Source of the DNA: Metabacillus sp. FJAT-52054
GTDB taxonomy: Bacteria > Bacillota > Bacilli > Bacillales > Bacillaceae
NCBI RefSeq assembly: GCF_037201815.1
Contig: NZ_CP147407.1
Coordinates: 3,852,723 to 3,916,722 of the forward strand
Reading direction: 5' to 3'
Length of the DNA: 64,000 nt
Each line of letters opens with the position of its first letter. Positions within the stretch are counted from its first letter, which is position 1. A program made the position numbers and the translations under genes. Positions 23,021-32,210 of the stretch are shown here, piece after piece. Below the pieces are notes generated by a model. That model did not search any database. It saw only the letters and a list, made by a program, of their open reading frames with translations, and was not told the DNA's origin.

Positions 23021-24628
23021 TTACAGTTTTTCTGAAGCTTTCAAGGAAGCTTGAATGAAATCACGGAATAGCGGCTGCGGACGTGTTGGACGAGACGTGA
23101 ATTCCGGGTGGAATTGAGACGCTACAAACCAAGGGTGATCCTTCAGCTCGATAATTTCAACCAATCTTCCGTCAGGGCTTGTACCGGAGAACATGAAACC
23201 TGATTCCTCCATCGCCTGACGGTACTCATTGTTGAATTCGTAACGATGACGGTGGCGTTCGTATACAACTGCATCTGCATAAGCTTCCATTGCTTTAGAG
23301 CCTTCCGTCAGTTTGCAAGGGTAGATTCCAAGACGCAATGTTCCGCCAAGATCTTCAATATCCTTTTGTTCAGGAAGAAGGTCAATGACTGCATGCGGTG
23401 TAAGAGGATCAATTTCTGCAGAATGAGCCCCTTCCAGTCCAAGTACATTTCGTGCATATTCAATGGATGCTACTTGCATTCCAAGGCAGATTCCGAAGAA
23501 TGGCACCCGGTTTTCACGCGCGAACTTAGTAGCCGCGATTTTACCTTCTACTCCACGGTCTCCAAATCCTCCAGGAACAAGAATTCCGTCTGCATTTGCA
23601 AGAAGAGTGCTGACATTTTCATCGGTTACTTCTTCTGCATTGATCCAATCGATGCTGATATCCGAATCAAAGGCATAGCCTGCATGACGAAGTGCTTCAA
23701 CGACTGAAATGTATGCATCCTGCAATTCAACATACTTTCCGACAAGCGCAATGCGCGTCGTTTTGGAAAGGTTGGTTACGCGGTGGACAAGCTCTTTCCA
23801 CTCCTCCATATTTGGCTCCGGGCAATCAAGCTTCAAGTGCTCACATGTAATGGTGTCAAGCTTCTGATCCTGAAGAGCAAGAGGAATCGAATAAAGTGTG
23901 TCGGCATCGCGGCACTCAATGACAGCTTTCGCATCGATGTCACAGAATAAAGCAATTTTATCCTTCATATCCTGGGAAATCGGCAATTCCGTACGGGCAA
24001 CAATCACATTCGGCTGAATGCCCAAACTTCTTAATTCCTTTACACTATGCTGTGTAGGCTTTGTTTTCATCTCGCCAGCGGCCTTGATATAAGGCACAAG
24101 CGTACAGTGAATATACATGACATTGTCGCGGCCGATATCACTTTTGATTTGGCGAATGGCTTCAAGGAATGGCAGAGACTCAATATCTCCAACTGTTCCG
24201 CCGATTTCTGTAATCACGACATCCGCATTCGTTTCTTTGCCGGCACGGAATACCTTGTCTTTAATTTCATTCGTAATGTGCGGGATAACCTGAACCGTTC
24301 CTCCAAGATAATCTCCGCGGCGTTCCTTTTTCAGCACCGTGGAATAAACTTTTCCCGTCGTCACGTTGCTGTATTTATTTAGGTTAATATCAATAAAACG
24401 TTCATAATGGCCAAGATCCAAATCCGTTTCTGCGCCATCTCCGGTTACGAATACTTCCCCATGCTGATACGGGCTCATTGTTCCCGGATCCACGTTAATG
24501 TAAGGATCGAATTTTTGAATCGTTACGTTCAATCCTCTGTTCTTTAAAAGGCGGCCAAGTGATGCTGCTGTAATACCTTTACCAAGCGACGAGACAACAC
24601 CGCCGGTTACGAAAATATACTTTGTCAT
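23021..24628 (-). CDS. pyrG: CTP synthase
   Basis: 535 aa from the ATG at 24628 (MTKYIFVTGGVVSSLGKG). Aminates UTP to CTP with glutamine as nitrogen donor. N-terminal synthetase domain with P-loop GGVVSSLGKGITAASL and GEVFVTGDGAETDLDLGHYER; C-terminal class I glutaminase with nucleophile in FFGICLGMQ and the His/Glu pair in ASQFHPEF. The leader begins GGGCTC and holds an attenuator, so it is probably controlled by CTP level as in B. subtilis. Confidence 0.97.
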   Translation of the reverse strand: MTKYIFVTGGVVSSLGKGITAASLGRLLKNRGLNVTIQKFDPYINVDPGTMSPYQHGEVFVTGDGAETDLDLGHYERFIDINLNKYSNVTTGKVYSTVLKKERRGDYLGGTVQVIPHITNEIKDKVFRAGKETNADVVITEIGGTVGDIESLPFLEAIRQIKSDIGRDNVMYIHCTLVPYIKAAGEMKTKPTQHSVKELRSLGIQPNVIVARTELPISQDMKDKIALFCDIDAKAVIECRDADTLYSIPLALQDQKLDTITCEHLKLDCPEPNMEEWKELVHRVTNLSKTTRIALVGKYVELQDAYISVVEALRHAGYAFDSDISIDWINAEEVTDENVSTLLANADGILVPGGFGDRGVEGKIAATKFARENRVPFFGICLGMQVASIEYARNVLGLEGAHSAEIDPLTPHAVIDLLPEQKDIEDLGGTLRLGIYPCKLTEGSKAMEAYADAVVYERHRHRYEFNNEYRQAMEESGFMFSGTSPDGRLVEIIELKDHPWFVASQFHPEFTSRPTRPQPLFRDFIQASLKASEKL

Positions 24629-24756
24629 TTGATGGTCTTCCCCCTCACGAGATACAATCTTTGTATAATTTGTGCTAAAACCAGCCAATTTAGTATTCGA
24701 AATGGAGCAAGGCTGAAAGCACGGATAAATGATGAAACGGTCGTATGCTTGCTGAG

Positions 24757-24797
24757 AAAAATAAGAAAGCCCCCTTCCAATTTCTTAGAAGGGAGCT
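24757..24797 (-). promoter_or_regulatory. pyrG attenuator terminator
   Basis: Minus strand AGCTCCCTTCT, short loop, GGAAGGGGGCT, followed by a T-rich run. The 5' arm CTCCCTTC can alternatively pair with a poly-G extended transcript start, which is the antitermination mechanism established for B. subtilis pyrG. It lies about 130 nt before the start codon. Confidence 0.85.
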
Positions 24798-24834
24798 GAT
24801 ATTATAATCATCATAAAAGCACTTAAAAAGAGCC

Positions 24835-24871
24835 CAAATAAAATATTACTAACTTCAATGTCGAAAGTCAA
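24835..24871 (-). promoter_or_regulatory. pyrG promoter with GGGCTC initiation site
   Basis: Minus strand TTGACT (24866-24871), 17 bp, TAATAT (24843-24848), 7 bp, then GGGCTC starting at 24835. Starting the transcript with GGGC is the requirement for CTP-sensitive reiterative G addition in B. subtilis pyrG. The promoter directly follows the rpoE stop codon. Confidence 0.82.
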
Positions 24872-24879
24872 GATGAATC

Positions 24880-25434
24880 TTATTCTTTCTCTTCGTCATC
24901 CTCGTCCGTGTCATCTTCTTCGTCATCATCAAGATCTTCATCATCAATGATTTCGAGATCATCGTCGTCCTCGTCGTCTACATCCTCATCCGTATCATCA
25001 AGGTCTGCATCCACTGCATCTTCTTCATCGTCATAATCTTCGAGGTCGTCAAAATCAAGATCCTCATCTTCTTCTGCCTCTTCGAAATCATCTTCTTCAA
25101 AGTCATCTGCCACTGCAGCAGCTTTCTTCGTTTTCTTTTTCTTCACTTTCGGAACAACCGTCATTTCCTCTTCAAGTGTATCCACTGGATATCTGTTGCG
25201 GAGTCCCCACTTGTTATCACCGACAGCAATGAAACGGCCATCAATATTCAGGTCCGTATAAAATTGTGCGATTTTTTCCTCAACCTGCTCTTGAGTAAGA
25301 CCTGCTAATTTGGTAACTTCTTTCATTAGATCCTGAAAATCAACTGGTTCTTTTTTATCCGTCATTAATCCATGAGCAATTTCGATCAATGCCATTTCTT
25401 TTATTTCTTCTTTAGAGTATTGCGCTAAACTCAA
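24880..25434 (-). CDS. rpoE: RNA polymerase delta subunit
   Basis: 184 aa from a TTG start at 25434 (MSLAQYSKEEIKEMALIEIAHG), RBS AAAGGGAGTG. Residues 1-90 form the HARE-HTH domain (LAGLTQEQVEEKIAQFYTDLNIDGRFI), then KKKKTKKAA and a very acidic, disordered tail of about 80 residues rich in D and E. It binds core RNA polymerase and speeds recycling and promoter selectivity. Gene order rpoE-pyrG is conserved. Confidence 0.96.
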   Translation of the reverse strand: MSLAQYSKEEIKEMALIEIAHGLMTDKKEPVDFQDLMKEVTKLAGLTQEQVEEKIAQFYTDLNIDGRFIAVGDNKWGLRNRYPVDTLEEEMTVVPKVKKKKTKKAAAVADDFEEDDFEEAEEDEDLDFDDLEDYDDEEDAVDADLDDTDEDVDDEDDDDLEIIDDEDLDDDEEDDTDEDDEEKE

Positions 25435-25768
25435 CGTAAGGCACTCCCTTTCTTATTCGTCCATTCTTTATCCCGCATTAACGTACAGTTAAACCCCCGC
25501 TAATGGAGATTTAACATTATATAAAGGCTGAAAAGGGGTGAGGCTAACGGCCGCAAGCCTTCCCGCCTGTATGTAAACCTTGCTGAAGACACAAAATCAT
25601 ATCTTTCATTATAAACAAATTCTAGCACTTTATGCTAGCTTTCTGTGAAAAAAAGAAGGCTGTTATGAAAATAACACTTGATTATTTTCACGGACAGGGG
25701 AGCCGGAATCAAAAACCGTGTCCACATGGCTGAATACGAAGCAGCTGATAAATTTCCATTTAAAAAAC
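25435..25768. other. rpoE upstream gap
   Basis: No gene seen. Minus strand TATAAT (plus ATTATA at 25516-25521) is a plausible -10 for rpoE, without a clear -35. The rest is A/T-rich with no repeat I recognise. Confidence 0.4.
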
Positions 25769-25791
25769 CAGGCAGTGCCCGGCACTGCCTG
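25763..25791 (-). terminator. Terminator of icmF
   Basis: CAGGCAGTGCC (25769-25779) pairs with GGCACTGCCTG (25781-25791); on the minus strand six Ts follow. Confidence 0.9.
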
Positions 25792-25799
25792 ATTTCCGA

Positions 25800-28700
25800 T
25801 TACATATTCCGGCGATACTGTCCGCCTGCTTCGTATAGTGCAGCCGTTATTTGGCCAAGACTTGCGTATTGAACCGTGTTCATCAGTTCTTTGAACAGGT
25901 TTCCATTGGTCATTGCCGTGTGCTGCAATTTTTCCAATGCCTTTTCTGCTTCTTTTTCATGCCTTTTTTGGAAGGCTAGGAGATTTTGAATCTGTGTCTC
26001 TTTCTCTTCCTTTGAAGCACGGGCAATTTCCATGTTGTCGAGTTCTTCTTCCGAAGGCGGATTAGGATTTAAGTACGTATTCACACCGATGATCGGCAGC
26101 TCGCCATTGTGCTTCTTCATTTCATAGTGCATGGATTCATCCTGAATTTTGCCGCGCTGGTACTGTGTTTCCATTGCGCCAAGTACGCCGCCGCGTTCGT
26201 TAATGCGGTCGAATTCTTCAAGGACGGCCGCTTCTACCAGGTCGGTAAGCTCTTCAATGATGAATGAGCCTTGAAGCGGATTTTCGTTTTTCGTCAGGCC
26301 GTGTTCTTTCGTAATGATCATCTGGATCGCCATCGCCCGCCTTACTGATTCCTCTGTTGGCGTTGTGATCGCTTCATCATACGCATTCGTGTGGAGTGAG
26401 TTGCAGTTATCATGCAGAGCCATTAGCGCCTGCAGCGTAGTCCGTATGTCATTGAAGTCGATTTCCTGGGCATGCAGGGATCTTCCGGACGTCTGGATAT
26501 GGTATTTAAGCTTTTGGCTTCGTTCGTTTGCTCCATATTTATCACGCATAACCGTGGCCCAGATCCTTCTTGCCACACGCCCGATCACGGTATATTCGGG
26601 GTCAAGGCCGTTACTGAAGAAGAAGGACAGGTTCGGTGCAAAATGATCGATGTTCATGCCTCTGCTTAAATAGTATTCAACATACGTAAAGCCGTTTGCC
26701 AACGTAAAGGCAAGCTGCGAAATCGGATTGGCTCCAGCTTCTGCGATGTGGTACCCGGATATGGAGACGGAGTAATAGTTGCGCACCTTTTCCTCAATGA
26801 AGTACTGCTGAATGTCTCCCATCAGTTTAAGGGCGAATTCGGTAGAAAAAATACACGTGTTCTGGCCTTGGTCTTCCTTCAAAATATCCGCTTGAACCGT
26901 TCCGCGCACCGTTTGCAGTGTATACGCCTTGATCTCTGCAGCTTCCGCTTCATTCAGCTCGCGCCCAAGCTCTTCTTTTTTCCGGTCAAGCTGCTGCTGG
27001 ATGGCTGTGTTCATGAACATGGCAAGGATAATAGGAGCCGGTCCATTGATCGTCATTGAAACAGAGGTGGATGGCGCACAAAGGTCAAAGCCCGCGTACA
27101 GTTTTTTCATATCGTCGAGAGTACAGATGCTTACACCGCTCTCACCGACTTTTCCATATATATCAGGACGGTGGGCAGGATCTTCTCCATAGAGCGTCAC
27201 CGAATCAAAAGCTGTACTTAAACGTTTGGCTGAATCATCCTTGGACAGATAATGAAAACGGCGGTTCGTTCTTTCAGGCGTACCTTCTCCTGCGAACTGT
27301 CTTTTCGGATCCTCCCCTTCACGCTTAAACGGAAAAACGCCCGCTGTATAAGGAAAGGAACCCGGAACATTCTCCCGATAAATCCATCGTAAAAGATCAC
27401 CATGATCCTTGTAAGCTGGCAAGGAAATCTTCGGGATTCCCAAACCGGACAGAGAAATGGTTTTCAGCTGGGTGACAAGCTCTTTATCACGAATCTTCGT
27501 GACAAACTGATCGCCTTTGTATTGTTCTTTTAGAGATTCCCAGTTCTCCAGATGGTTCTTGGATTCTTTGGTCAGTTCTTCTTTCGTTTGCTCTTTTATC
27601 ACTTGAAGAGCAGACGCTGTTTCTCCTTCTGTTTCCGGAAGAAGGGAGAGCACGCCATCGAGCTGGTAAAGCTTTGTCGCAATTACTGCCTGCTGCTCTG
27701 CTTTTTTATGATAATTCCGGACTGTATCGCTGATTTCACGCAGGTAATAGCGGCGTTCAGTTGGAATGATGACGTTTTGTTTTTTTACATCGGTCACCAT
27801 TTCCAGAGAGGAATTCCACTCTTTTCCGGTTTTTTCACGGATGGTTTGAAGCAGCACCTGAAAAAGGGTATTCGTGCCCGGATCGTTAAATTGACTGGCA
27901 ATCGTTCCGTAGACAGGCATTGCATCCAAATCCTGTTCAAACAGATTACGGCTGCGCTGGTATTGCTTTTGAACCTGGCGCTTTGCATCCTCGGAGCCTT
28001 TGCGCTCAAACTTATTGATCACAATCAGATCCGCGTAGTCAATCATGTCAATTTTTTCGAGCTGGGTTGGCGCTCCGTACTCGCTCGTCATCACATACAT
28101 GGAAAGATCGCAAATATCCGTAATCCCCGCATCACCCTGGCCAATTCCGCTTGTTTCTACGACAATCAGATCATATCCCGCTGCCTTCACCACTGAGATA
28201 GCATCCTTTATAGCGAGGGACAGCTCGGATCTGGATTGCCTCGTTGCAAGGCTTCGCATAAATACTCTCGGATTAAAGATGGCATTCATACGGATCCGGT
28301 CTCCAAGAAGCGCTCCGCCCGTTTTTTGCTTTGTCGGATCAACGGATAGGATAGCAATCTTCATTTCCGGTATTTCATTGATAAAACGGCGGATCAATTC
28401 ATCGGTTAAGGAGCTTTTACCGGCTCCGCCTGTTCCTGTGATTCCAATGACAGGTGCACTGGATTCGGTCTGATTCAGGCCGGCGATCAGCTGCTCGGCT
28501 GCCGCTGCCGCCTCGTCTTTTTCGTTTACACGCGCTTCCGCCAGCGTAATGAGTTTTGCCACCGCTGTCACACTTCCGCTTTTCAGTTCCTCAAGCTCAT
28601 TTCCAAGCTTCACTACCGTTGGAAAATCACACTCTTCCAGCATTCGATTAATCATGCCCTGTAAGCCATTTTTCCGGCCATCCTCCGGTGAAAAAATCCT

Positions 28701-29048
28701 CGCAATCCCGTATTCGTGCAATTCTTTTATTTCCCGCGGAATAATGACACCGCCTCCTCCGCCATAGATCCGGATATGCGGTGCACCTTTTTCTTTCAAT
28801 AAATCGAGCATGTATTTGAAATACTCGACATGACCGCCCTGATAGGAGGAAATCGCAATTCCTTGTGCATCTTCCTGAATCGCAGCATTCACCACTTCCT
28901 CTACAGATCGGTTATGGCCAAGGTGAATAACCTCGGCACCGCTTCCCTGCAAAATCCGCCTCATGATATTAATGGATGCATCATGTCCATCGAATAAACT
29001 TGAAGCTGTAACAAAACGTACGGCATGCTTTGGTTTGTAAATATGCAT
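25800..29048 (-). CDS. icmF: Fused isobutyryl-CoA mutase IcmF
   Basis: 1082 aa from the ATG at 29048 (MHIYKPKHAVRFVTASSLFDGHDAS), RBS GAAGGGGGA. Adenosylcobalamin-dependent interconversion of isobutyryl-CoA and n-butyryl-CoA (some members also isovaleryl-CoA). Order: B12-binding domain with DGHDAS histidine motif and SSYQGGHVEYFKYM; MeaI-like GTPase chaperone with Walker A GTGGAGKSS and NKFE; mutase TIM-barrel with RRFHYLSKDD, MTINGPAPIILAMF and SISGYHIAEAGANP. It follows the TetR gene by 49 bp and ends the acyl-CoA oxidation cluster. Absent from B. subtilis at this site but known from Geobacillus and other bacilli. Confidence 0.95.
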   Translation of the reverse strand: MHIYKPKHAVRFVTASSLFDGHDASINIMRRILQGSGAEVIHLGHNRSVEEVVNAAIQEDAQGIAISSYQGGHVEYFKYMLDLLKEKGAPHIRIYGGGGGVIIPREIKELHEYGIARIFSPEDGRKNGLQGMINRMLEECDFPTVVKLGNELEELKSGSVTAVAKLITLAEARVNEKDEAAAAAEQLIAGLNQTESSAPVIGITGTGGAGKSSLTDELIRRFINEIPEMKIAILSVDPTKQKTGGALLGDRIRMNAIFNPRVFMRSLATRQSRSELSLAIKDAISVVKAAGYDLIVVETSGIGQGDAGITDICDLSMYVMTSEYGAPTQLEKIDMIDYADLIVINKFERKGSEDAKRQVQKQYQRSRNLFEQDLDAMPVYGTIASQFNDPGTNTLFQVLLQTIREKTGKEWNSSLEMVTDVKKQNVIIPTERRYYLREISDTVRNYHKKAEQQAVIATKLYQLDGVLSLLPETEGETASALQVIKEQTKEELTKESKNHLENWESLKEQYKGDQFVTKIRDKELVTQLKTISLSGLGIPKISLPAYKDHGDLLRWIYRENVPGSFPYTAGVFPFKREGEDPKRQFAGEGTPERTNRRFHYLSKDDSAKRLSTAFDSVTLYGEDPAHRPDIYGKVGESGVSICTLDDMKKLYAGFDLCAPSTSVSMTINGPAPIILAMFMNTAIQQQLDRKKEELGRELNEAEAAEIKAYTLQTVRGTVQADILKEDQGQNTCIFSTEFALKLMGDIQQYFIEEKVRNYYSVSISGYHIAEAGANPISQLAFTLANGFTYVEYYLSRGMNIDHFAPNLSFFFSNGLDPEYTVIGRVARRIWATVMRDKYGANERSQKLKYHIQTSGRSLHAQEIDFNDIRTTLQALMALHDNCNSLHTNAYDEAITTPTEESVRRAMAIQMIITKEHGLTKNENPLQGSFIIEELTDLVEAAVLEEFDRINERGGVLGAMETQYQRGKIQDESMHYEMKKHNGELPIIGVNTYLNPNPPSEEELDNMEIARASKEEKETQIQNLLAFQKRHEKEAEKALEKLQHTAMTNGNLFKELMNTVQYASLGQITAALYEAGGQYRRNM

Positions 29049-29097
29049 ATTCCGTTTCCCCCTTCGTTTCACCGCCCATCCCCATGTGCGGCTTCAC

Positions 29098-29712
29098 TCA
29101 TTTAATTCCATTTAGAATCAGAGATGTCTGTGAAGCAATGTACTCATCAATTGAACAAAGCTTTTGGAGTGCCCACCGCCGGAATGCCCACATTTGCCCT
29201 TGAACGAAAATATTATGAGCCATTAGCGTTTTTTCGCTTTCACTTAAAGAAAAAGCATTGTTCTCCACGCAATTTTCTATGACATGCTCGAACATTCCGA
29301 CCATTTCCACCTCTTTTTGCAGGACGTAAGGAAGTGCGTCCTTCGAAAGGGACTTAGCCTCCTGGTACATTACGAGAACCTCATCCTGCATATCATCAAT
29401 GACGCGAAAATAGTTGGCAATGGCATGCTCCAGTCCTTCAATTGTTCCATTTCTTGGATTGATATCCTGCTCAAGGCGGTTCCGGACTTCATCGTAAATT
29501 GTGTCGCAAACGAGGTATAGAACGTCTTCCTTTTGCCGGATGTATTCATAAAGCGTTCCAATGCTGAAGCCCGCAGCTTTTGCAATCTCGCGGGTTGTGG
29601 TTCGATGAAAGCCCTTTTGCTTAAACAGGCTGACCGCTCCCTTGATCATTTGATCCCGTCTTTTTTTAATCAGCCGTTCATCTTTAACGGATGCCGGTAC
29701 CTCTCTTCTCAT
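29098..29712 (-). CDS. TetR-family regulator of acyl-CoA metabolism
   Basis: 204 aa. N-terminal helix-turn-helix: DQMIKGAVSLFKQKGFHRTTTREIAKAAGFSIGTLYEYIRQKEDVLY. The C-terminal ligand-binding half is helical, probably for an acyl-CoA. It is not an obvious orthologue of B. subtilis FadR (YsiA), whose N-terminus differs. Placed 49 bp before icmF and downstream of acdA, so it is the natural candidate regulator of this block; palindromes at 34317-34339 and 36600-36617 are possible operators. The start at 29712 has only a weak RBS (AAAGGGG). Confidence 0.88.
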   Translation of the reverse strand: MRREVPASVKDERLIKKRRDQMIKGAVSLFKQKGFHRTTTREIAKAAGFSIGTLYEYIRQKEDVLYLVCDTIYDEVRNRLEQDINPRNGTIEGLEHAIANYFRVIDDMQDEVLVMYQEAKSLSKDALPYVLQKEVEMVGMFEHVIENCVENNAFSLSESEKTLMAHNIFVQGQMWAFRRWALQKLCSIDEYIASQTSLILNGIK

Positions 29713-29900
29713 TCGATCGGCCCCTTTGTTTCAAAATTGCCGCGACATTTTCAGAGCCTGGACGGACCAGAGAATAATCATTCCGCTCCAAGCCCGCCAA
29801 GCTGGTGGTTCATTGCTGCGATTGCAAAAAAATCAGGATGATATACGCACATAAATTCATCAAGTTCCTAACTGAATTGGCTGCTCCTGAATGCGGTGTG

Positions 29901-31040
29901 TTACTTCGTCAGCATTCTGGAGATAACAAGTCTTTGAATCTCCTGCGTTCCTTCGTAAATCTGCGTGATTTTTGCATCGCGCATGTAGCGTTCAACTGGA
30001 TAATCCTTCGTATAGCCATAGCCGCCGAATACTTGAACCGCTTCTGTTGTCACCCTCATAGCCGCATCCCCTGCGAAAAGCTTTGACATAGCCGATTCCT
30101 TTCCATATGGAAGCCCTTCTGATTCAAGCCATGCTGCCTGATAGGTTAGAAGTCTGGCTGCTTCAACACTTGTTGCCATATCGGCAAGCTTAAAGCCGAT
30201 TCCCTGCTGGGCAGCGATCGGTTTGCCAAACTGCTGGCGCTCTTTTGCGTAGCCGACAGAAGCATCCAGTGCCCCCTGTGCAATTCCGACTGCTTGGGCA
30301 GCGATTCCGTTTCTTCCCCCGTCAAGCGTCATCATGGCGATTTTGAAGCCTTCTCCTTCTTCGCCAAGCATGTTTTCCTTCGGTACACGGCAGTCTTCGA
30401 AGATGATTTCCGTTGTCGGTGATGAACGGATGCCCAGTTTCTTTTCTTTTTTTCCGACGGAGAAGCCAGGGAAGCTGCTCTCGACGATAAATGCTGTCGT
30501 TCCTTTATGTTTTTGATCCGCATCGGTTACGGCAAAAACGATATAAATGTCAGCGATTCCGCCGTTTGTAATAAAGATTTTGGACCCGTTCAGCACGTAG
30601 TGATCTCCATCAAGCTTCGCATTCGTCTTCATCCCGCCTGCATCGGATCCTGATCCGGGTTCAGTTAAACCGTAGGCACCGATTTTTTCTCCTTGTGCCA
30701 TCGGCTTTAAATATTTCTGTTTCTGTTCCTCTGTACCGAATTTATACACAGGCCATCCGGCAAGAGAGGTATGGGCTGACAGCGTAACACCTGTTGAGGC
30801 ACAGACACGGGAGAGCTCCTCTACCGCAATCACGTACGCTAAATAATCGCTGCCGATTCCGCCGTACTCTTCCGGCCATGGAATTCCCGTCAGGCCAAGC
30901 TCCGCCATTTTGTCAAACAGAGCCCTGTCGAAGCGCTCTTCTTCATCGCGCTCAGCGGCCGTAGGCTCTACTTCCTTTTTGGCAAAATCGCGTACCATTT
31001 TCCGAATCATTTCATGTTCTTCTGATAGTTTAAATTGCAT
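29901..31040 (-). CDS. acdA: Acyl-CoA dehydrogenase AcdA
   Basis: 379 aa from the ATG at 31040 (MQFKLSEEHEMIRKMVRDFAK). FAD-dependent alpha,beta-dehydrogenation of acyl-CoA, first step of beta-oxidation. Signatures: YGLTEPGSGSDAGGMKTNA (FAD/substrate) and IYEGTQEIQRLVISRML, whose glutamate is the catalytic base. Chain-length specificity is uncertain; the icmF neighbourhood allows a short or branched substrate. Starts 17 bp after the second dehydrogenase gene; a 188-bp gap follows before the TetR gene. Confidence 0.92.
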   Translation of the reverse strand: MQFKLSEEHEMIRKMVRDFAKKEVEPTAAERDEEERFDRALFDKMAELGLTGIPWPEEYGGIGSDYLAYVIAVEELSRVCASTGVTLSAHTSLAGWPVYKFGTEEQKQKYLKPMAQGEKIGAYGLTEPGSGSDAGGMKTNAKLDGDHYVLNGSKIFITNGGIADIYIVFAVTDADQKHKGTTAFIVESSFPGFSVGKKEKKLGIRSSPTTEIIFEDCRVPKENMLGEEGEGFKIAMMTLDGGRNGIAAQAVGIAQGALDASVGYAKERQQFGKPIAAQQGIGFKLADMATSVEAARLLTYQAAWLESEGLPYGKESAMSKLFAGDAAMRVTTEAVQVFGGYGYTKDYPVERYMRDAKITQIYEGTQEIQRLVISRMLTK

Positions 31041-31057
31041 GTTCCCATCCCCCATTT

Positions 31058-32194
31058 TCAGCTTGTTAAGTATTTAGAAATCACGATTCGCTGTATTTCA
31101 CTTGTACCTTCATAAATTTCGCAGATTTTCGCATCGCGGAAGTACCGTTCGACCGGATATTCCTTTGTATAGCCGTAGCCGCCGAATATCTGGATGGCCT
31201 CGGTGCTTACGTCCATTGCCGTTCTAGATGCAAAAAGCTTGGCCATGGAAGCTTCTTTTCCGCATGGAATTCCTTTTTGCCTTAAAGATGCCGCCTGATA
31301 GATTAATAGCTTGGAGGCTTCAACGCTTGTAGCCATATCGGCAAGCTTAAAGCCGATTCCCTGCTGAGCGGAAATCGGTTTGCCGAATTGGTGTCTGCCT
31401 GCCGCGTATTCAACGGACTTCTCGAGAGCTGCTTCTGCTATTCCAAGCGATTGGGCAGCAATTCCAATCCGGCCGACATCCAGGTTGCCAAGGGCAATCT
31501 TAAAGCCATGCCCTTCCTCTCCAAGAAGGTTTTCAGCCGGTACAAGGCAATCTTCCATGGTAATCTGAACCGTTCTTGAACCGCTCAGGCCCATTTTGTG
31601 CTCATCCTTGCCGATGACAAACCCTTTCGTCCCTTTCTCCACGATAAAAGCGGATATCCCTTTGCTTCCTGCCGCCGGGCTCGTCGTAGCAAAAACAATA
31701 TACACATCCGCCTCGCCGCCATTTGTGATAAACACCTTGGAACCGTTTAGAACGTAGTGGTCTCCTTTTAACACAGCCCTTGTCTTCAGGCTCGCAGCAT
31801 CCGATCCTGAACCCGGTTCTGTCAGACAGAAGGCGCCCAAATATTCCCCTGAAGCGAGCTTCGGCACATAGTGCTGCTTCTGCTGCTCATTTCCATAATA
31901 AAAAATGGGGTTCGTTCCGACGGAGGTGTGAACGGAAAGAATGACTCCGATTGTTGCACTTACCTTTGAAAGCTCGTGAATCGCAATGATGTAGGAGGTG
32001 AAATCCATGCCCGCTCCCCCGTACTCTTCCGGAATCGGGATTCCCATGAACCCAAGCACCCCCATCTTATTTAGTACAGCTCTCGGAAATTCACCTTGTT
32101 CCATTTTTTCAATCACAGGCTCAATCTCCGTTTTGGCAAAGTCCTGCACCATTTTCCTCATCATGTTCTGCTCATCTGTAAAATGAAACTTCAC
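31058..32194 (-). CDS. Acyl-CoA dehydrogenase, second paralogue
   Basis: 378 aa from a GTG start at 32194 (MKFHFTDEQNMMRKMVQDFAKTEIEP), chosen because AAGGGGGA lies 6 nt upstream. Same fold and motifs as the downstream acdA: FCLTEPGSGSDAASLKTRA and IYEGTSEIQRIVISKYL with the catalytic glutamate. The two proteins are clearly paralogous, suggesting a tandem duplication with different acyl specificity. Resembles MmgC-type short-chain dehydrogenases by position after a thiolase and a hydroxyacyl-CoA dehydrogenase. Confidence 0.92.
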   Translation of the reverse strand: MKFHFTDEQNMMRKMVQDFAKTEIEPVIEKMEQGEFPRAVLNKMGVLGFMGIPIPEEYGGAGMDFTSYIIAIHELSKVSATIGVILSVHTSVGTNPIFYYGNEQQKQHYVPKLASGEYLGAFCLTEPGSGSDAASLKTRAVLKGDHYVLNGSKVFITNGGEADVYIVFATTSPAAGSKGISAFIVEKGTKGFVIGKDEHKMGLSGSRTVQITMEDCLVPAENLLGEEGHGFKIALGNLDVGRIGIAAQSLGIAEAALEKSVEYAAGRHQFGKPISAQQGIGFKLADMATSVEASKLLIYQAASLRQKGIPCGKEASMAKLFASRTAMDVSTEAIQIFGGYGYTKEYPVERYFRDAKICEIYEGTSEIQRIVISKYLTS

Positions 32195-32210
32195 CGCATG
32201 TCCCCCTTGA

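Noticed and set aside
24884..25090. Low-complexity repeat of GAT/GAA codons
   Set aside because: This is the normal acidic C-terminal tail of the RNA polymerase delta subunit.
27794..28009. Several short frames inside icmF and other long genes
   Set aside because: Shadow frames of strongly conserved proteins on the minus strand.
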